From Nocardia goodfellowii (lineage in GTDB: Bacteria > Actinomycetota > Actinomycetes > Mycobacteriales > Mycobacteriaceae): a stretch of 64,000 nt of DNA. The notes under the pieces are model-generated. The model did no database searches and was not told the DNA's origin. It saw only the letters and a program-made list of their open reading frames with translations. The translations under genes were made by a program, and so were the position numbers. The stretch lies in the NCBI RefSeq assembly GCF_017875645.1, contig NZ_JAGGMR010000001.1, positions 310,001-374,000 on the forward strand, in the 5' to 3' direction. Of the stretch, positions 8,807 to 17,159 are shown piece by piece (position 1 is the stretch's first letter; every line of letters starts with the position of its first letter).

Positions 8807-10252
8807 TCAGTTGGTGGTGGGCAGGGTGTCGTAGCTGACGAGGGCTTCCTCGCGCGACAGGGTCGGCCCCGGCACCAACTGGCCGATGATGGGCCACGGT
8901 GCGGGCCGGGGCTTTTCGGCCAGGCCGAGGATGGCGGCCGTCTCGGCGTCCGGAATGCCGTAGCGAATCCCGTTGTCGGAGATGTAGAACAGGCTGCCCT
9001 TGCGCACGCTGTCCGGCGCCATACCGGTGACCTGGAGGTACTCCCCCGAATTCGGCGGGATGTAGGCGGTGTCGATACGGTCGCCGGTGCCGTCGCCGGT
9101 GGCCAGATCCACCACCTTCGCCGAACTCGGCAGCGGCAGCGCGCGTCCGGCGAAGACCGTGATCGTGGCGGCCGGGTCGGACGGCTTCTTCGCCCACTGC
9201 ATGCAGCTGACCTGGTTGTCCTCCGGGGTGAGGATGCGCGGGATCGGGCCGGGGAATTTGTCCACCGGCAGCGGGCTCACCACCGGTACGCCGACGACGC
9301 GGTCCGGCGGGACCGAGATGATGTCGTTCATCTCCTGCGAGTTGGCATTGCGGATCACCTCCGCGGAGAACGGCGAAAGTCGTTGCACACCATCGGCCAG
9401 CACCACATACAGCTCCTCGGAGCCGACCCGCTGCACCCGGATCACGCCGCCGATCGGCACGCCGGACAGGCGGCCGGGGCCGGGCTCGCCGAGCCGGTCG
9501 ATCTTCGGCGGGGTGAGGGCGGGGACCTGAGTGGCGGAGTTGAGCAAGCCGGCGCTGACCGGGCGCGGGTTGTATTCGGCGAGCCCGAGCGAACGCGCGA
9601 GCACCGAATCGTTCGGATCCACCTCGGCCCGTTTGCCGTCGAACATCAAAAAGGTCTTGCCGCCGCGGCTCACCAGCAGCGCTTCGTCGGCGTGCAGCGG
9701 ACGGGCCGCGCCCGGCGCGCTGGTATCCAGCGCGCCGGCGATCACCGTGGACTTCGAGCCGGGCGAGTGGGCAGCGCTGCCCGCGGCGGACAGCTCCACG
9801 GTGTCGCACAGGCTCCAGATCGAGTCCGCCGAGGCCGCGCCGGGCAGCGAGGCCGGGACGCCGGGAATGCCCACCAGCGGCCCACGCGGCATGGTCAGCT
9901 TGGATTCCTTGACCGAGGTGGGTTTTTCGTTGCTGGCGGCGATGAGCCGGGCCGAAGCCAGGTTCAGCGCCGGGTGCAGGGTGCCGTCGACGATGACATA
10001 GAGCGCGCCGGTCTCCTTGCCCATCACGATGTTCGCGTCACCGATCGAACCGACCGGACGCAGGAAGGCCAGGATCGCCGCGCCGGCGACCACCAGGATG
10101 CCGAGCACGGCGCCGACGACCAGCGAGCGGAACTGCGAGCGCATCGGATCGTGCAGCATCCGGATATCGCGGCGGATCAGCGCGTGCTCATACCTTTTCA
10201 GCAGAAAACGGTAGCCGTTGACTTGCGCCTTGGTAGTCAACTGTGCGGGCAC
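8807..10252 (-). CDS. eccB: T7SS membrane protein EccB
   Basis: EccB is a core component with one transmembrane helix and a large periplasmic domain that dimerises above the pore. From the chosen GTG start (10252-10250) the protein is 481 residues. It opens with PAQLTTKAQVNGYRF, then the family-typical KRYEHALIRRD and LHDPMRSQ, then one membrane helix (LVVGAVLGILVVAGAAILAF) at about residues 44-63, then the R1-R4-type periplasmic domain. The frame extends upstream to 10390, but that adds 46 residues without family resemblance and would leave only 9 bases to divergent eccE. GGAGG lies five bases upstream of the GTG, which decides the start. It is convergent with eccA and divergent from eccE. 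Confidence 0.95.
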   Translation of the reverse strand: MPAQLTTKAQVNGYRFLLKRYEHALIRRDIRMLHDPMRSQFRSLVVGAVLGILVVAGAAILAFLRPVGSIGDANIVMGKETGALYVIVDGTLHPALNLASARLIAASNEKPTSVKESKLTMPRGPLVGIPGVPASLPGAASADSIWSLCDTVELSAAGSAAHSPGSKSTVIAGALDTSAPGAARPLHADEALLVSRGGKTFLMFDGKRAEVDPNDSVLARSLGLAEYNPRPVSAGLLNSATQVPALTPPKIDRLGEPGPGRLSGVPIGGVIRVQRVGSEELYVVLADGVQRLSPFSAEVIRNANSQEMNDIISVPPDRVVGVPVVSPLPVDKFPGPIPRILTPEDNQVSCMQWAKKPSDPAATITVFAGRALPLPSSAKVVDLATGDGTGDRIDTAYIPPNSGEYLQVTGMAPDSVRKGSLFYISDNGIRYGIPDAETAAILGLAEKPRPAPWPIIGQLVPGPTLSREEALVSYDTLPTTN

Positions 10253-10399
10253 GAACGCCTCCGAACTGACGCGGGTATAGCGGAACGAGTGAATAACTCG
10301 GTGCGGTTTACAGTACCCACCTACCCCGCCGACTTCGCAAGCTCCATTGCCGCCGTCCCCCGGTAGCGAAGTGCGTCGAGTTCGGTCCATTATGTCCGC
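10253..10399. promoter_or_regulatory. Divergent eccB/eccE intergenic region
   Basis: With the GTG start of eccB, 147 bases separate the two divergent genes; both promoters should lie here. GGAGG just upstream of the eccB GTG is the clearest signal. I see no convincing -35/-10 pair and no operator. An out-of-frame ATG at 10392 precedes the eccE ATG at 10400. Confidence 0.35.
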
Positions 10400-12172
10400 A
10401 TGGGTCCCACCACAGCCGACGGCGAAAATCGCGAAACAGCGCCGCAGAGTTCACCCGCCCCGTCGGCTGCGCCACCTGCCACTCCCCTGCACTCCCCCTA
10501 CTTCTGGTTGTTCCGAATCCTGCCGTTGCGCTGGGTAATCCCGGTCGCGCTGGTCGCTGTCCTCGCCTCGCTGGTCGCCGTGATATTCGATGCGTCGGTG
10601 TGGATCGCGGCCGGGGTATGTGCCGGTGTGCTCATCCTGGGTCTCGTACCGCTTCCCGGGCGCAAGTCGCTGGCAGGCTGGGTGGATGAGGAGTTGACCT
10701 TCCGTTGGCGAGCATTCCGCAATCGTTCGGCAACTGTTAATCAGGCCCCGTTCGACGTCCCGCTGCCCGAGGGCGGCACCTACGGCATGCGGTGGGACGG
10801 TGCGCGCCTGCTGATCATGCTGCGGGTCGAAGCGCATCCGCGCACCGTGACGCTGTTGAGCCCGCAGTCGCTGATCTCCGACGACATGATGCCCCTGCCC
10901 GAGATCGCGCACTGCCTCAACCAGTTCGACATCGAACTGGCCTCCATCGACGTGATCAGCACCGGTGCGCGCACGGCCGGTCCCGGGCGGGTATCGCATC
11001 TCTACGAGCAGATCCTGGGCCCGCTGCCCGCGGTGGCGCACCGGACGGTGTGGGTGGTGCTGCGGCTCGATCCGCTGGCCAATGCCGCCGCGGTGGCGCG
11101 GCGCGGGGGCGGGGCTACCGGGACCCTGCGCGCGGCCATCGTGGCCACCCGGCGAGTGGCGAACCGGCTTGCCGCCCAAGGCATTTCCACCGTCGTACTG
11201 TCGGCCGCCGAGATCACCGCGGCGGTCAACCAGCTCACCCGGCACACGCCGCTGGAGGAGTTCACCGAGACGGCGCACAGCGTGCAGCGCGAGGGTATCC
11301 ACTACACCACCTACCGGATGGCGCCAGAAGCGCTGGAGCCGCGCGGATTCGCCGCGGTGTGGTCGACACCCACGCTGGCGACGACGGTGACCATGCGGCT
11401 GCAGCGGGCCGCGCACGCGCCGCGCGAGGACAACGCCCAGTCCCGCGCCGAGGACATCGAGGTGACCGCGGTGGTGCGCTTCGACACCCGGGACAAGCCC
11501 GCCGATGTCCGAGCCGAAGGCCTGGTGCCGTTGCCCGGCAAGCAGTTCCGGGCGCTGCTGTACACGCTGCCGATCGCCGAGCGGGGTCGGCAGTTCAACC
11601 CCGAAAGCTATCTGGGCAAGCCGGATTCGCTGGCGGCGCTGCCCATGCCGATCGCCGGGTGCGGACAGTTGATCGGGGCCGACCCCTCCGGTCAGGGTGT
11701 GGCGCTGCCGCTGGTCGGGCATCAGGTGCGGCGGGTCGAGGTGATCGGGTCGCTACTGGTCGCCCAGCAGATGATCCTGCGAGCCATCGCGCTCGGCGCA
11801 TCGGTCGTGGTGCACACCAACCGGCACGATGCCTGGCGGCAGATGGTCACCGACGTCGGCGTCCCCCAGTCGCTCACGGTGGCGGCGTGGTCCGCCGCCG
11901 GACAGCAGGCCAGTGCGCACCGCTTCGCGAATGTCGTTGTCTACGATGGCATTCAGCCGTCGGGACACCACTCCGACGCGACCACCGTGCTGCTGCGCAG
12001 CGCCCCCGCGGTGGTGGATGACCATTTCGATCCGGATGTCACTCTGGCCGAGGACCCGGAGACGGCGAACCTCGTCACCGTGCGGACCGCCGGGGTGACC
12101 ACGCGCGTGCACATGGTGGCCACACCCGATGAAATGCAGTATCTCCATACGGCTTTGGCCGCGGCCAGATGA
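10400..12172 (+). CDS. eccE: T7SS membrane protein EccE
   Basis: EccE is the peripheral inner-membrane subunit of the ESX complex. The 590-residue product has a short Ala/Pro-rich N-terminal tail, two closely spaced membrane helices at about residues 38-80 (around WVIPVALVAVLASLVAVIF and AAGVCAGVLILGLVPLP), and the long soluble domain expected of EccE. It is longer than mycobacterial EccE (often 400-540 residues), mainly through the C-terminal part. Here it is split from mycP, its usual neighbour, and transcribed alone on the plus strand, ending at a strong hairpin. The identity rests on overall architecture and context as well as sequence pattern. Confidence 0.9.
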   Translation: MGPTTADGENRETAPQSSPAPSAAPPATPLHSPYFWLFRILPLRWVIPVALVAVLASLVAVIFDASVWIAAGVCAGVLILGLVPLPGRKSLAGWVDEELTFRWRAFRNRSATVNQAPFDVPLPEGGTYGMRWDGARLLIMLRVEAHPRTVTLLSPQSLISDDMMPLPEIAHCLNQFDIELASIDVISTGARTAGPGRVSHLYEQILGPLPAVAHRTVWVVLRLDPLANAAAVARRGGGATGTLRAAIVATRRVANRLAAQGISTVVLSAAEITAAVNQLTRHTPLEEFTETAHSVQREGIHYTTYRMAPEALEPRGFAAVWSTPTLATTVTMRLQRAAHAPREDNAQSRAEDIEVTAVVRFDTRDKPADVRAEGLVPLPGKQFRALLYTLPIAERGRQFNPESYLGKPDSLAALPMPIAGCGQLIGADPSGQGVALPLVGHQVRRVEVIGSLLVAQQMILRAIALGASVVVHTNRHDAWRQMVTDVGVPQSLTVAAWSAAGQQASAHRFANVVVYDGIQPSGHHSDATTVLLRSAPAVVDDHFDPDVTLAEDPETANLVTVRTAGVTTRVHMVATPDEMQYLHTALAAAR

Positions 12173-12176
12173 CGAA

Positions 12177-12207
12177 GACCCCGGCCGCCCGAGGGGCGGC
12201 CGGGGTC
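12177..12207. terminator. Hairpin between convergent eccE and the esx genes
   Basis: A perfect 14-base-pair GC-rich inverted repeat (12177-12190 with 12194-12207) with loop GAG starts 5 bases after the eccE stop and ends 17 bases before the stop of the minus-strand WXG100 gene. It can therefore end both the eccE transcript and the long minus-strand substrate transcript. Confidence 0.85.
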
Positions 12208-12223
12208 CTGCGACACAGCCGGG

Positions 12224-12520
12224 TCAGAAGGAGTTGTAGACCTTCTTGTCGGCGTCGAAGGCGTTGGTGAACGCGCCGTCGATCGCGGTGCGCAGCGCCT
12301 GCAGCTTGGTGTGGGTGTCACCCAGCTCATCGAGCAGGCTATCGGCCTGGGTCTTGAAGGTCTCCAGCGCCGAGTTCTCCTCCCACGCCTTCGCGATCAG
12401 CTTGTCGCGCGCCGCGACGAACTGATCCTTGTACATGTCCAGGTCCTTGTAGTACCCATCCATTTCGCTGATGAGCCGATCCTGGGTAGCCCTGTCATAC
12501 TTCATCCGGTCGTCGACCAT
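12224..12520 (-). CDS. WXG100 family protein (second of the Esx pair)
   Basis: This 98-residue small helical protein has the size and position of an EsxA/EsxB-type substrate. The turn between the two predicted helices reads AWEEN, a W-x-E variant rather than the canonical WxG. Both flanks are amphipathic helices (DGYYKDLDMYKDQF and DELGDTHTKLQALR). WXG100 proteins form heterodimers that are exported together, and the partner is almost certainly the gene 27 bases upstream. It is the last gene before the hairpin terminator. The divergent WxG turn makes the family call slightly less secure than for its partner. Confidence 0.85.
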   Translation of the reverse strand: MVDDRMKYDRATQDRLISEMDGYYKDLDMYKDQFVAARDKLIAKAWEENSALETFKTQADSLLDELGDTHTKLQALRTAIDGAFTNAFDADKKVYNSF

Positions 12521-12547
12521 GGCGTGAACTCCTCTCGAGAAAAATCG

Positions 12548-12841
12548 TCAGATCAGGTTGGTCAGGGCGTCGACGTTGGCCGGATCGACCGCCTCGAGAG
12601 TCTTGTTGCCCTCTTGGATGGTCTGATTCATCACATCGATCTTGCCGTTGATGCGCTCGGTTTCTTCCTGCCAAGCGGTCGAGGCCTTCTGGCCCGCGAC
12701 GTAGGCGGCACCTTCCCAGCCCGAACGGGCCGCGTCGAAGGTATCCTGAACTGCGCCGATGGTCTTCTTGATGCCGGCGACCGCCTCGTGGTACTCCTCG
12801 ACGACGGCGGCGGCTTCGGCTGCGGTAAAGCTAGTGGTCAT
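12548..12841 (-). CDS. WXG100 family protein (first of the Esx pair)
   Basis: A 97-residue WXG100 protein with the canonical turn GWEGAA near residue 41 between two helices. It should pair with the product of the next gene into an exported four-helix bundle. The start is ATG at 12841 with a strong AGAGGTGA ribosome binding site, better than those of its neighbours and consistent with high expression of Esx proteins. I cannot tell from sequence alone whether it corresponds to EsxA or EsxB. Confidence 0.92.
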   Translation of the reverse strand: MTTSFTAAEAAAVVEEYHEAVAGIKKTIGAVQDTFDAARSGWEGAAYVAGQKASTAWQEETERINGKIDVMNQTIQEGNKTLEAVDPANVDALTNLI

Positions 12842-12931
12842 TGTTCACCTCTTCTTTTCGGTGGTTATTTCGATCATCCGCTGCGCTGTCGCCGCGGTGG
12901 TTCGGTCGGTTCGTGAGTTCCGATGCGTTAA
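12842..12931 (-). promoter_or_regulatory. espG-esx spacer with strong esx ribosome binding site
   Basis: A 90-base gap lies inside an otherwise tight cluster. It carries AGAGGTGA seven to eight bases before the esx ATG and a small AT-rich patch (AACTAG/TTAAC) just after the espG stop. An extra internal esx promoter is possible but no consensus pair is clear. Confidence 0.35.
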
Positions 12932-13720
12932 CTAGGGCATCCACCTTCCTCCGGGCAGAGTCTCGATCAACGCCGTAATCGCCTGTGCGATCCGGTGATC
13001 GGTACCCGGGGTGAAGGTCGACCAGACCCGCAGGTCCGGCGCAGCGCCGGGACTGGCGGCGATGCGACCCCGTGAGGTGTCGTACACCGCTACCGCTCCG
13101 GACGTTCTGGTGGTCACGCCGTCGTCGTAGGCGTAGGCGACGATCTCCGCGTGCGCGTGGCAGCTGGACATGGCCAGACCGAACTCGATGGCGTCGCGTT
13201 CGGCCACACCGCGGCCGTAGAAGACGTTGGCGTAGTCACTGGAATTGGTTGCCTCATCCAGCCTTTCGCGCAGCTCGTCGAGGGGTGCGCTGATGCTGGG
13301 GATGGTTGCGGCCGCGGACCGGCCGAGCAGCTCCAGCACCGGTCGCGCCAGGGCCTCACCGCGGCCGTCACACCATATGGTGCGCACTTCGAAAGTGTCA
13401 CCGCATCTGGTGGCGACCGCGTGCTGAGCCCCCTTGCGCACTACGCAAACCTGGCGGACGCCGGACTCGGTGTAGATCCGCGCGGCGAGTTCGCGCTCGG
13501 GGTTGGACAAGATGAACAAGGCGTCGGCGAGGTCGGTGGCGACGTCGTCGTAGGGGGTGACCAACCCCGCGGCTCGCAGCTCCGCGATCGCCGCTTCCCG
13601 TGCGGCCTGCCAGGCTTCGACCGAATCCTGTTGCGGGCCGACGCCCAGAACGAGCGGAAGGGTCTGGACTCCGAGCAGGTCGGACACCGCGAGCAGCCCG
13701 TCGTTCGTCATCGTGGTCAT
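12932..13720 (-). CDS. espG: ESX secretion-associated chaperone EspG
   Basis: EspG proteins are cytosolic chaperones that bind the tip of PE-PPE heterodimers of their own ESX system and deliver them to EccC/EccA. The 262-residue product matches the family in length and in its alternating beta-sheet/helix pattern (EVRTIWCDGRGEALARPVLELLG; GAVAVYDTSRGRIAASP near the C-terminus). Its ATG overlaps the stop of the upstream PPE gene (ATGA), so chaperone and client are translationally coupled. This tight PE-PPE-EspG-Esx-Esx order is the strongest evidence for function. Confidence 0.9.
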   Translation of the reverse strand: MTTMTNDGLLAVSDLLGVQTLPLVLGVGPQQDSVEAWQAAREAAIAELRAAGLVTPYDDVATDLADALFILSNPERELAARIYTESGVRQVCVVRKGAQHAVATRCGDTFEVRTIWCDGRGEALARPVLELLGRSAAATIPSISAPLDELRERLDEATNSSDYANVFYGRGVAERDAIEFGLAMSSCHAHAEIVAYAYDDGVTTRTSGAVAVYDTSRGRIAASPGAAPDLRVWSTFTPGTDHRIAQAITALIETLPGGRWMP

Positions 13721-14703
13721 GCCGCCCCCGGTGCCGTAGCTCTAGGTGCGGGCTCGGCCGGACCGCCGAGAACCGGTGGGGCGGCGGCGAAACCGGCTTC
13801 CACCTCGAACGGCTTGTCCGGCTGCGCCGAGGCGGCGCCGGCGCGCACGGTGCGCTCGTCGTCCTGCATGCCCGTCATCGGCGCCATGGTGGCGGGCGTA
13901 CCCATCCGGTTCGCGGAAGACGAATCGCCGGCGACCGGGGCCGATTCCACAGGAAGGGGTTTCGGTTCGGCGGAGGCGGCGGCCGAAGCCACCGCCTGCG
14001 TCGTGAACGCGGATTTCGCTCGCGGTGGCGGCACGGCCCGGGCGAGCGCCGAGGCCAACGAGGCGGGCAGCGCCGTCGACGGCATCGGTTTCGTCGTCGG
14101 CCGGACCTCGTTCGCGGCTCGCTCCGCTTCCAGAGCGGCGTTGTTGGCGATCACCGGCGGCGTCGACTGCGTCCACGGCGTTTCCAGCGGCTTGGTCGCC
14201 TCCTCGTAAACGCGCATGACCCGGGCCGCATTGGCTTTGGCCATATCCTGTTCGGCGTTGATGTCGGCCGCCGCACCCACCAAGGGTGCGCCCAGGCCCA
14301 CGCCGATCGCCTCTACCGTCTTCTTCGCCTGCTCCAGCGCGGCGACCTCGGTCACGTGCGGCATCGCCAGCTGGGCCACCTGATAGGCGAGCGCCTGCGC
14401 GCTGGTCTTGGTGGCGTTCTGGGCTGCCGAGCCGGCCGCTTCGAGCAACCATTCGCGCAGCTTGGTGATCCGGTCCAGGATCTCCGGACTCGTCTCCGAA
14501 CGCCAGCTCTCGCCGATGGCCCTGATGATCTGGTCGTATTCGACCACGGCGCCACCGAAACTCGCGCCGAGCCGCGTCCACGCCGCAGCCGCTTCGGCCA
14601 TCGGCACCGCGCCTCGGCCAGTGCTGAGATCCTGGGCCAGTTTCTCGGTGGGCCTGGCTTCCCAGACCACACCGGTGAAGCCGGGGACCGGCGGTTCGAC
14701 CAT
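13717..14703 (-). CDS. PPE domain protein
   Basis: The start is ATG at 14703-14701, giving 328 residues beginning MVEPPVPGFTGVVWEARP, the PPE-type N-terminus used in Nocardia-like genomes. The frame is open upstream to 14919, but that part is an Arg/Trp-rich antisense-type translation overlapping the PE gene and is not credible. Residues 1-180 are the helical PPE domain, with a conserved-looking Trp in GESWRSE. The remainder is Ala/Pro-rich and probably disordered. It should form a heterodimer with the PE product 16 bases upstream and be recognised by the coupled EspG. It is much shorter than large mycobacterial PPE proteins. Confidence 0.88.
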   Translation of the reverse strand: MVEPPVPGFTGVVWEARPTEKLAQDLSTGRGAVPMAEAAAAWTRLGASFGGAVVEYDQIIRAIGESWRSETSPEILDRITKLREWLLEAAGSAAQNATKTSAQALAYQVAQLAMPHVTEVAALEQAKKTVEAIGVGLGAPLVGAAADINAEQDMAKANAARVMRVYEEATKPLETPWTQSTPPVIANNAALEAERAANEVRPTTKPMPSTALPASLASALARAVPPPRAKSAFTTQAVASAAASAEPKPLPVESAPVAGDSSSANRMGTPATMAPMTGMQDDERTVRAGAASAQPDKPFEVEAGFAAAPPVLGGPAEPAPRATAPGAA

Positions 14704-14719
14704 ATTCCCCCGCCTCGCG

Positions 14720-15016
14720 CTAGACCGAAGACCCGAGACCAGCGACGTTCTCGGTGTCCATCGCCAGCAGCTGCTGCGACTGCGAACGCAGCGCTGCCGC
14801 CAATTTGCGTAGCTCGAGAACGCCCGCGGTCGCGGCTTCGTCATAGGAGGCCGCCACACCGCGCAGAGTTTCCGCCGCTCGCTGCGAAACCTCGTCCAGC
14901 CCGGCCGCTTCCACGGCAAGAGCGGGTGTGTTGGCTTTCAGATCGGCTTCCAGCCGGTCGGCGAGGGCGTCCAATGCGGTGGCGGACTTGACTGCCCCGA
15001 CGCGATCGAATTCCAT
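14720..15016 (-). CDS. PE family protein
   Basis: A 98-residue two-helix protein (helices about 20-45 and 50-85; AAGLDEVSQRAAETLRGV, AGVLELRKLAAALRSQ) directly upstream of the PPE gene, the standard PE-PPE arrangement. The ATG at 15016 has AGGAGG seven bases upstream. It contains only the PE domain with no extension. I do not see a clean YxxxD/E export motif at its end, so export of the pair may depend on another partner. The call rests on size, helix pattern and context. Confidence 0.8.
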   Translation of the reverse strand: MEFDRVGAVKSATALDALADRLEADLKANTPALAVEAAGLDEVSQRAAETLRGVAASYDEAATAGVLELRKLAAALRSQSQQLLAMDTENVAGLGSSV

Positions 15017-15028
15017 GACGTCCTCCTA

Positions 15029-16381
15029 TCAGAGGGTGAGTGCCTGGTCCGGCGGTTCGTTGTTCAGTCCATCGACGGCCGCGGCGCCGACCACCGGCAG
15101 CGAGGCGCCTTCGATGTCGCCCACCACCTCGTTGCCGTGCTGTGCCGACACCAACTCGTCGCGCAAACCGGCGGCGCCTTCCTCGGCGCCGCGCGCCATG
15201 CCGGCCGCCGCCATCGGCGACATCGGCATCATGCCCGGCGAGCTGGACGCCGCGGTAGTACTGGCGCGTGCCGCCGAACTGGCCCCGGCTTGCATCGCCG
15301 AGGAGGCCGGACTGGCGGGGTTCGTGCCCGCCGCACCGAGATTGCCCGCGGTACGACCATCCACCCACGGGCTGAGCTGGCGGGCCGCGGCGGCCAAACC
15401 GCCGCCACCACCACCGATGCCACCGCCACCGCCGCCCGCGCCGGACTTGAGCGCGCTCTTGTCCAACTCCGCCTTCGCGAGCTTCTCCGTGTCCTTTTCC
15501 TTGGTCAGGTCTGGGGACGTCACCGGATTCAGTGTCTTGTGCAGGGAGACGGCCGATTCCATGCCTGAGGAGACGGCGCTGGTCAGCGTGGGAATCATCT
15601 GCATCAGCATCGACAGCATCTGCGTTTGATCCATGCCCTTGGGGGCATTGGTGACCGGAACCTTCTGGCCGGTGGCCGTCATTTCCGCGCTGTGCGCAGT
15701 CAGCTCGGCGCGTGTCTTCGCGACCACCGCGGTGGCCTCGGCCATGGTCTCCACTGTGGCCGCGACCAGGAACGCCTGACCGCCCGGCGTCGCCAGCAGC
15801 GGCAGCGCCACGGTGAGCTGAGCCATGTACTTGGCGATGATGGCCGTCATCAGCGCGCCGCCGGTGAAGACCGAGCTCGCGGCGGCGGTGACACCGGCTG
15901 ACTCCTGCGCGGCCTGGGTAGCGACGTTGCCGCCGTCCTTCTGCGCTTCCTTGCCCTTGTTCTCGGCTTCGGCCGCGGCCTGGCTCTGCCACATCTGCAT
16001 CGCCATCGTGAGCGCCGTGCCACCCAGCTGCACCACGGTCGACACGACGCTGGAGACCTGTGACAGCACCTCGGTCGGATCGACGACGGGCGCGGCGGCG
16101 GGCTGCGCGGCCGGATCACCCGTGGCGGCGGGCGCGGCTGCCGGAGCCGGGAAGATACCGGTGCCGAAGGTGGCGGCGAGATCCGTCAGCGGCTTGGTCA
16201 GCAGGGACAGGTCGATCACCGGCAACGGCGGCAGCCCCGGAAGCGGCGGCAGCGGCGGGATTTCCGGCAGCTGAGGCAAACCCATGTCCTTGAGGACATC
16301 GTTCACCGGCCGGTCCAGCGTCGGGCCCAGCGCGCTCTCGCGCAGCATGCCCAGCACAGACTGATCGACCAGGTCCGACAT
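15029..16381 (-). CDS. Putative EspA/EspB-type secreted protein (Ala/Pro/Gly-rich)
   Basis: A 450-residue protein that I do not recognise as a named family. It starts with a Pro/Leu-rich stretch (residues 35-60), then an Ala-rich helical core containing QMWQSQAAAEAE near residue 130, then a hydrophobic segment (about 175-225). Low-complexity Gly tracts (GGGGGGIGGGGGG near 320) and an Ala/Ser-rich tail follow. Its ATG overlaps the stop of the EspC-like gene by one base (TGATG), mirroring the espA-espC pairing of mycobacterial ESX-1, so an EspA/EspB-like co-secreted substrate is the best guess. No YxxxD/E motif is obvious. Confidence 0.6.
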   Translation of the reverse strand: MSDLVDQSVLGMLRESALGPTLDRPVNDVLKDMGLPQLPEIPPLPPLPGLPPLPVIDLSLLTKPLTDLAATFGTGIFPAPAAAPAATGDPAAQPAAAPVVDPTEVLSQVSSVVSTVVQLGGTALTMAMQMWQSQAAAEAENKGKEAQKDGGNVATQAAQESAGVTAAASSVFTGGALMTAIIAKYMAQLTVALPLLATPGGQAFLVAATVETMAEATAVVAKTRAELTAHSAEMTATGQKVPVTNAPKGMDQTQMLSMLMQMIPTLTSAVSSGMESAVSLHKTLNPVTSPDLTKEKDTEKLAKAELDKSALKSGAGGGGGGIGGGGGGLAAAARQLSPWVDGRTAGNLGAAGTNPASPASSAMQAGASSAARASTTAASSSPGMMPMSPMAAAGMARGAEEGAAGLRDELVSAQHGNEVVGDIEGASLPVVGAAAVDGLNNEPPDQALTL

Positions 16382-16731
16382 CAGGCGTTACCGGCCGCTG
16401 CGATGTCGGCGCCCGAAAGCGCGTCCGTCCCTTGGTATTCCGTGGCGGCCTGCTGGCAGGTGACCGCCGTCATGCCGTGCACGTAGGCGAGCTCGGCGAC
16501 CGAGGTGAGGTGATTGGCCTGCGCGACCGCGAAGGAAGCGAGGAAATCTTGACCGATCAAACCGAATACCGGGATGGCGGCGGCCATGGTGGCGGCCTGG
16601 TTCACCGAGCCGGCGGTCGCGACGCTGGCCGCCATCTGCGCGGAGGCGGCGGCGTAGGCCCGGATCGCATCAGGTTCTGCGGCCACATTAGGCCAGGGAT
16701 TCATGTCATGACCGTGAGGCATCGGAAACAC
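16381..16731 (-). CDS. EspC-like T7SS target protein
   Basis: A 116-residue helical-hairpin protein with the EspC/DUF2580 feel: an N-terminal helix with AAASAQMAAS, the central FGLIGQDFLASFAVAQ, and a C-terminal YQGTD that fits the YxxxD/E export motif. EspC-type proteins are exported with EspA-type partners, here probably the one-base-overlapping downstream gene. The ATG at 16731 has AGAGGG upstream; an internal Met at 16704 (MNPWPNV) is an alternative start. The assignment comes from pattern and context. Confidence 0.65.
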   Translation of the reverse strand: MFPMPHGHDMNPWPNVAAEPDAIRAYAAASAQMAASVATAGSVNQAATMAAAIPVFGLIGQDFLASFAVAQANHLTSVAELAYVHGMTAVTCQQAATEYQGTDALSGADIAAAGNA

Positions 16732-16846
16732 CCTCTGCGAGAAAATGATTGGTTTGTCTGGCCCGAATCTACCGGATCATGTGATGTGCTGCGCAGTGAA
16801 TATTCGGGTCAAAACTCTTAAGGGAGAGTAAATCTTAGGTGTCACA
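16732..16846 (-). promoter_or_regulatory. AT-richer gap upstream of the EspC-like gene, possible internal promoter
   Basis: A 115-base gap that is noticeably more AT-rich than its surroundings. On the minus strand it contains TTAAGAG, TTGACC and GAATATTC. TTGACC could be a -35 element, but a matching -10 at the right spacing is weak. It separates the YbaB-like gene from the EspC/PE/PPE/Esx group and is the best place for a second promoter in the cluster. Confidence 0.4.
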
Positions 16847-17158
16847 CTAGGTCTGAGCTGCGGATTCTTCATTGAACTCGGTAATGAGCTCGCCCATCCG
16901 GGCCATCGCCTGGGCCGCCGCGCGGTGCGCCGTGGAAACCACGGCCTGCTCGAATTCACCGGGCGACATCCGCGACACCGCACCGGTGAATCGCAAGTCC
17001 CGCAATGCACCGCTGCCATCCACTTCGACGGTGACCGCGCCGTCCTCGGACGTCTCCCGCTCGCGGATCTTGGCCATCTCGTCACCGAGATCGCGCAGCC
17101 GGTTCAGCACCCGATGCGCCCGCGCCTCGATCTCGTCCATCACCGGATTGGTACTCAT
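16847..17158 (-). CDS. YbaB/EbfC-like DNA-binding protein (EspL-type)
   Basis: A 103-residue protein with the YbaB/EbfC layout: a long N-terminal helix (EIEARAHRVLNRLRDLGDEMAKI), a three-strand sheet carrying VTVEVDGSGALRDLRF, then a C-terminal helix. YbaB proteins are small dimeric nucleoid-associated proteins. The ESX-1 protein EspL is of this type and supports substrate stability, so similar genes are common in ESX loci. It starts one base after the stop of the upstream 104-residue gene, implying coupling. The function in secretion is inferred. Confidence 0.75.
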   Translation of the reverse strand: MSTNPVMDEIEARAHRVLNRLRDLGDEMAKIRERETSEDGAVTVEVDGSGALRDLRFTGAVSRMSPGEFEQAVVSTAHRAAAQAMARMGELITEFNEESAAQT

Positions 17159-17159
17159 A

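Noticed and set aside
10253..10390. Upstream extension of eccB to 10390
   Set aside because: The extra residues do not look like EccB, GGAGG supports the GTG at 10252, and the extension would remove the eccB/eccE promoter space.
14704..14919. Upstream extension of the PPE gene to 14919
   Set aside because: It overlaps the PE gene out of frame and translates to Arg/Trp-rich nonsense; the PPE N-terminal motif starts at 14703.
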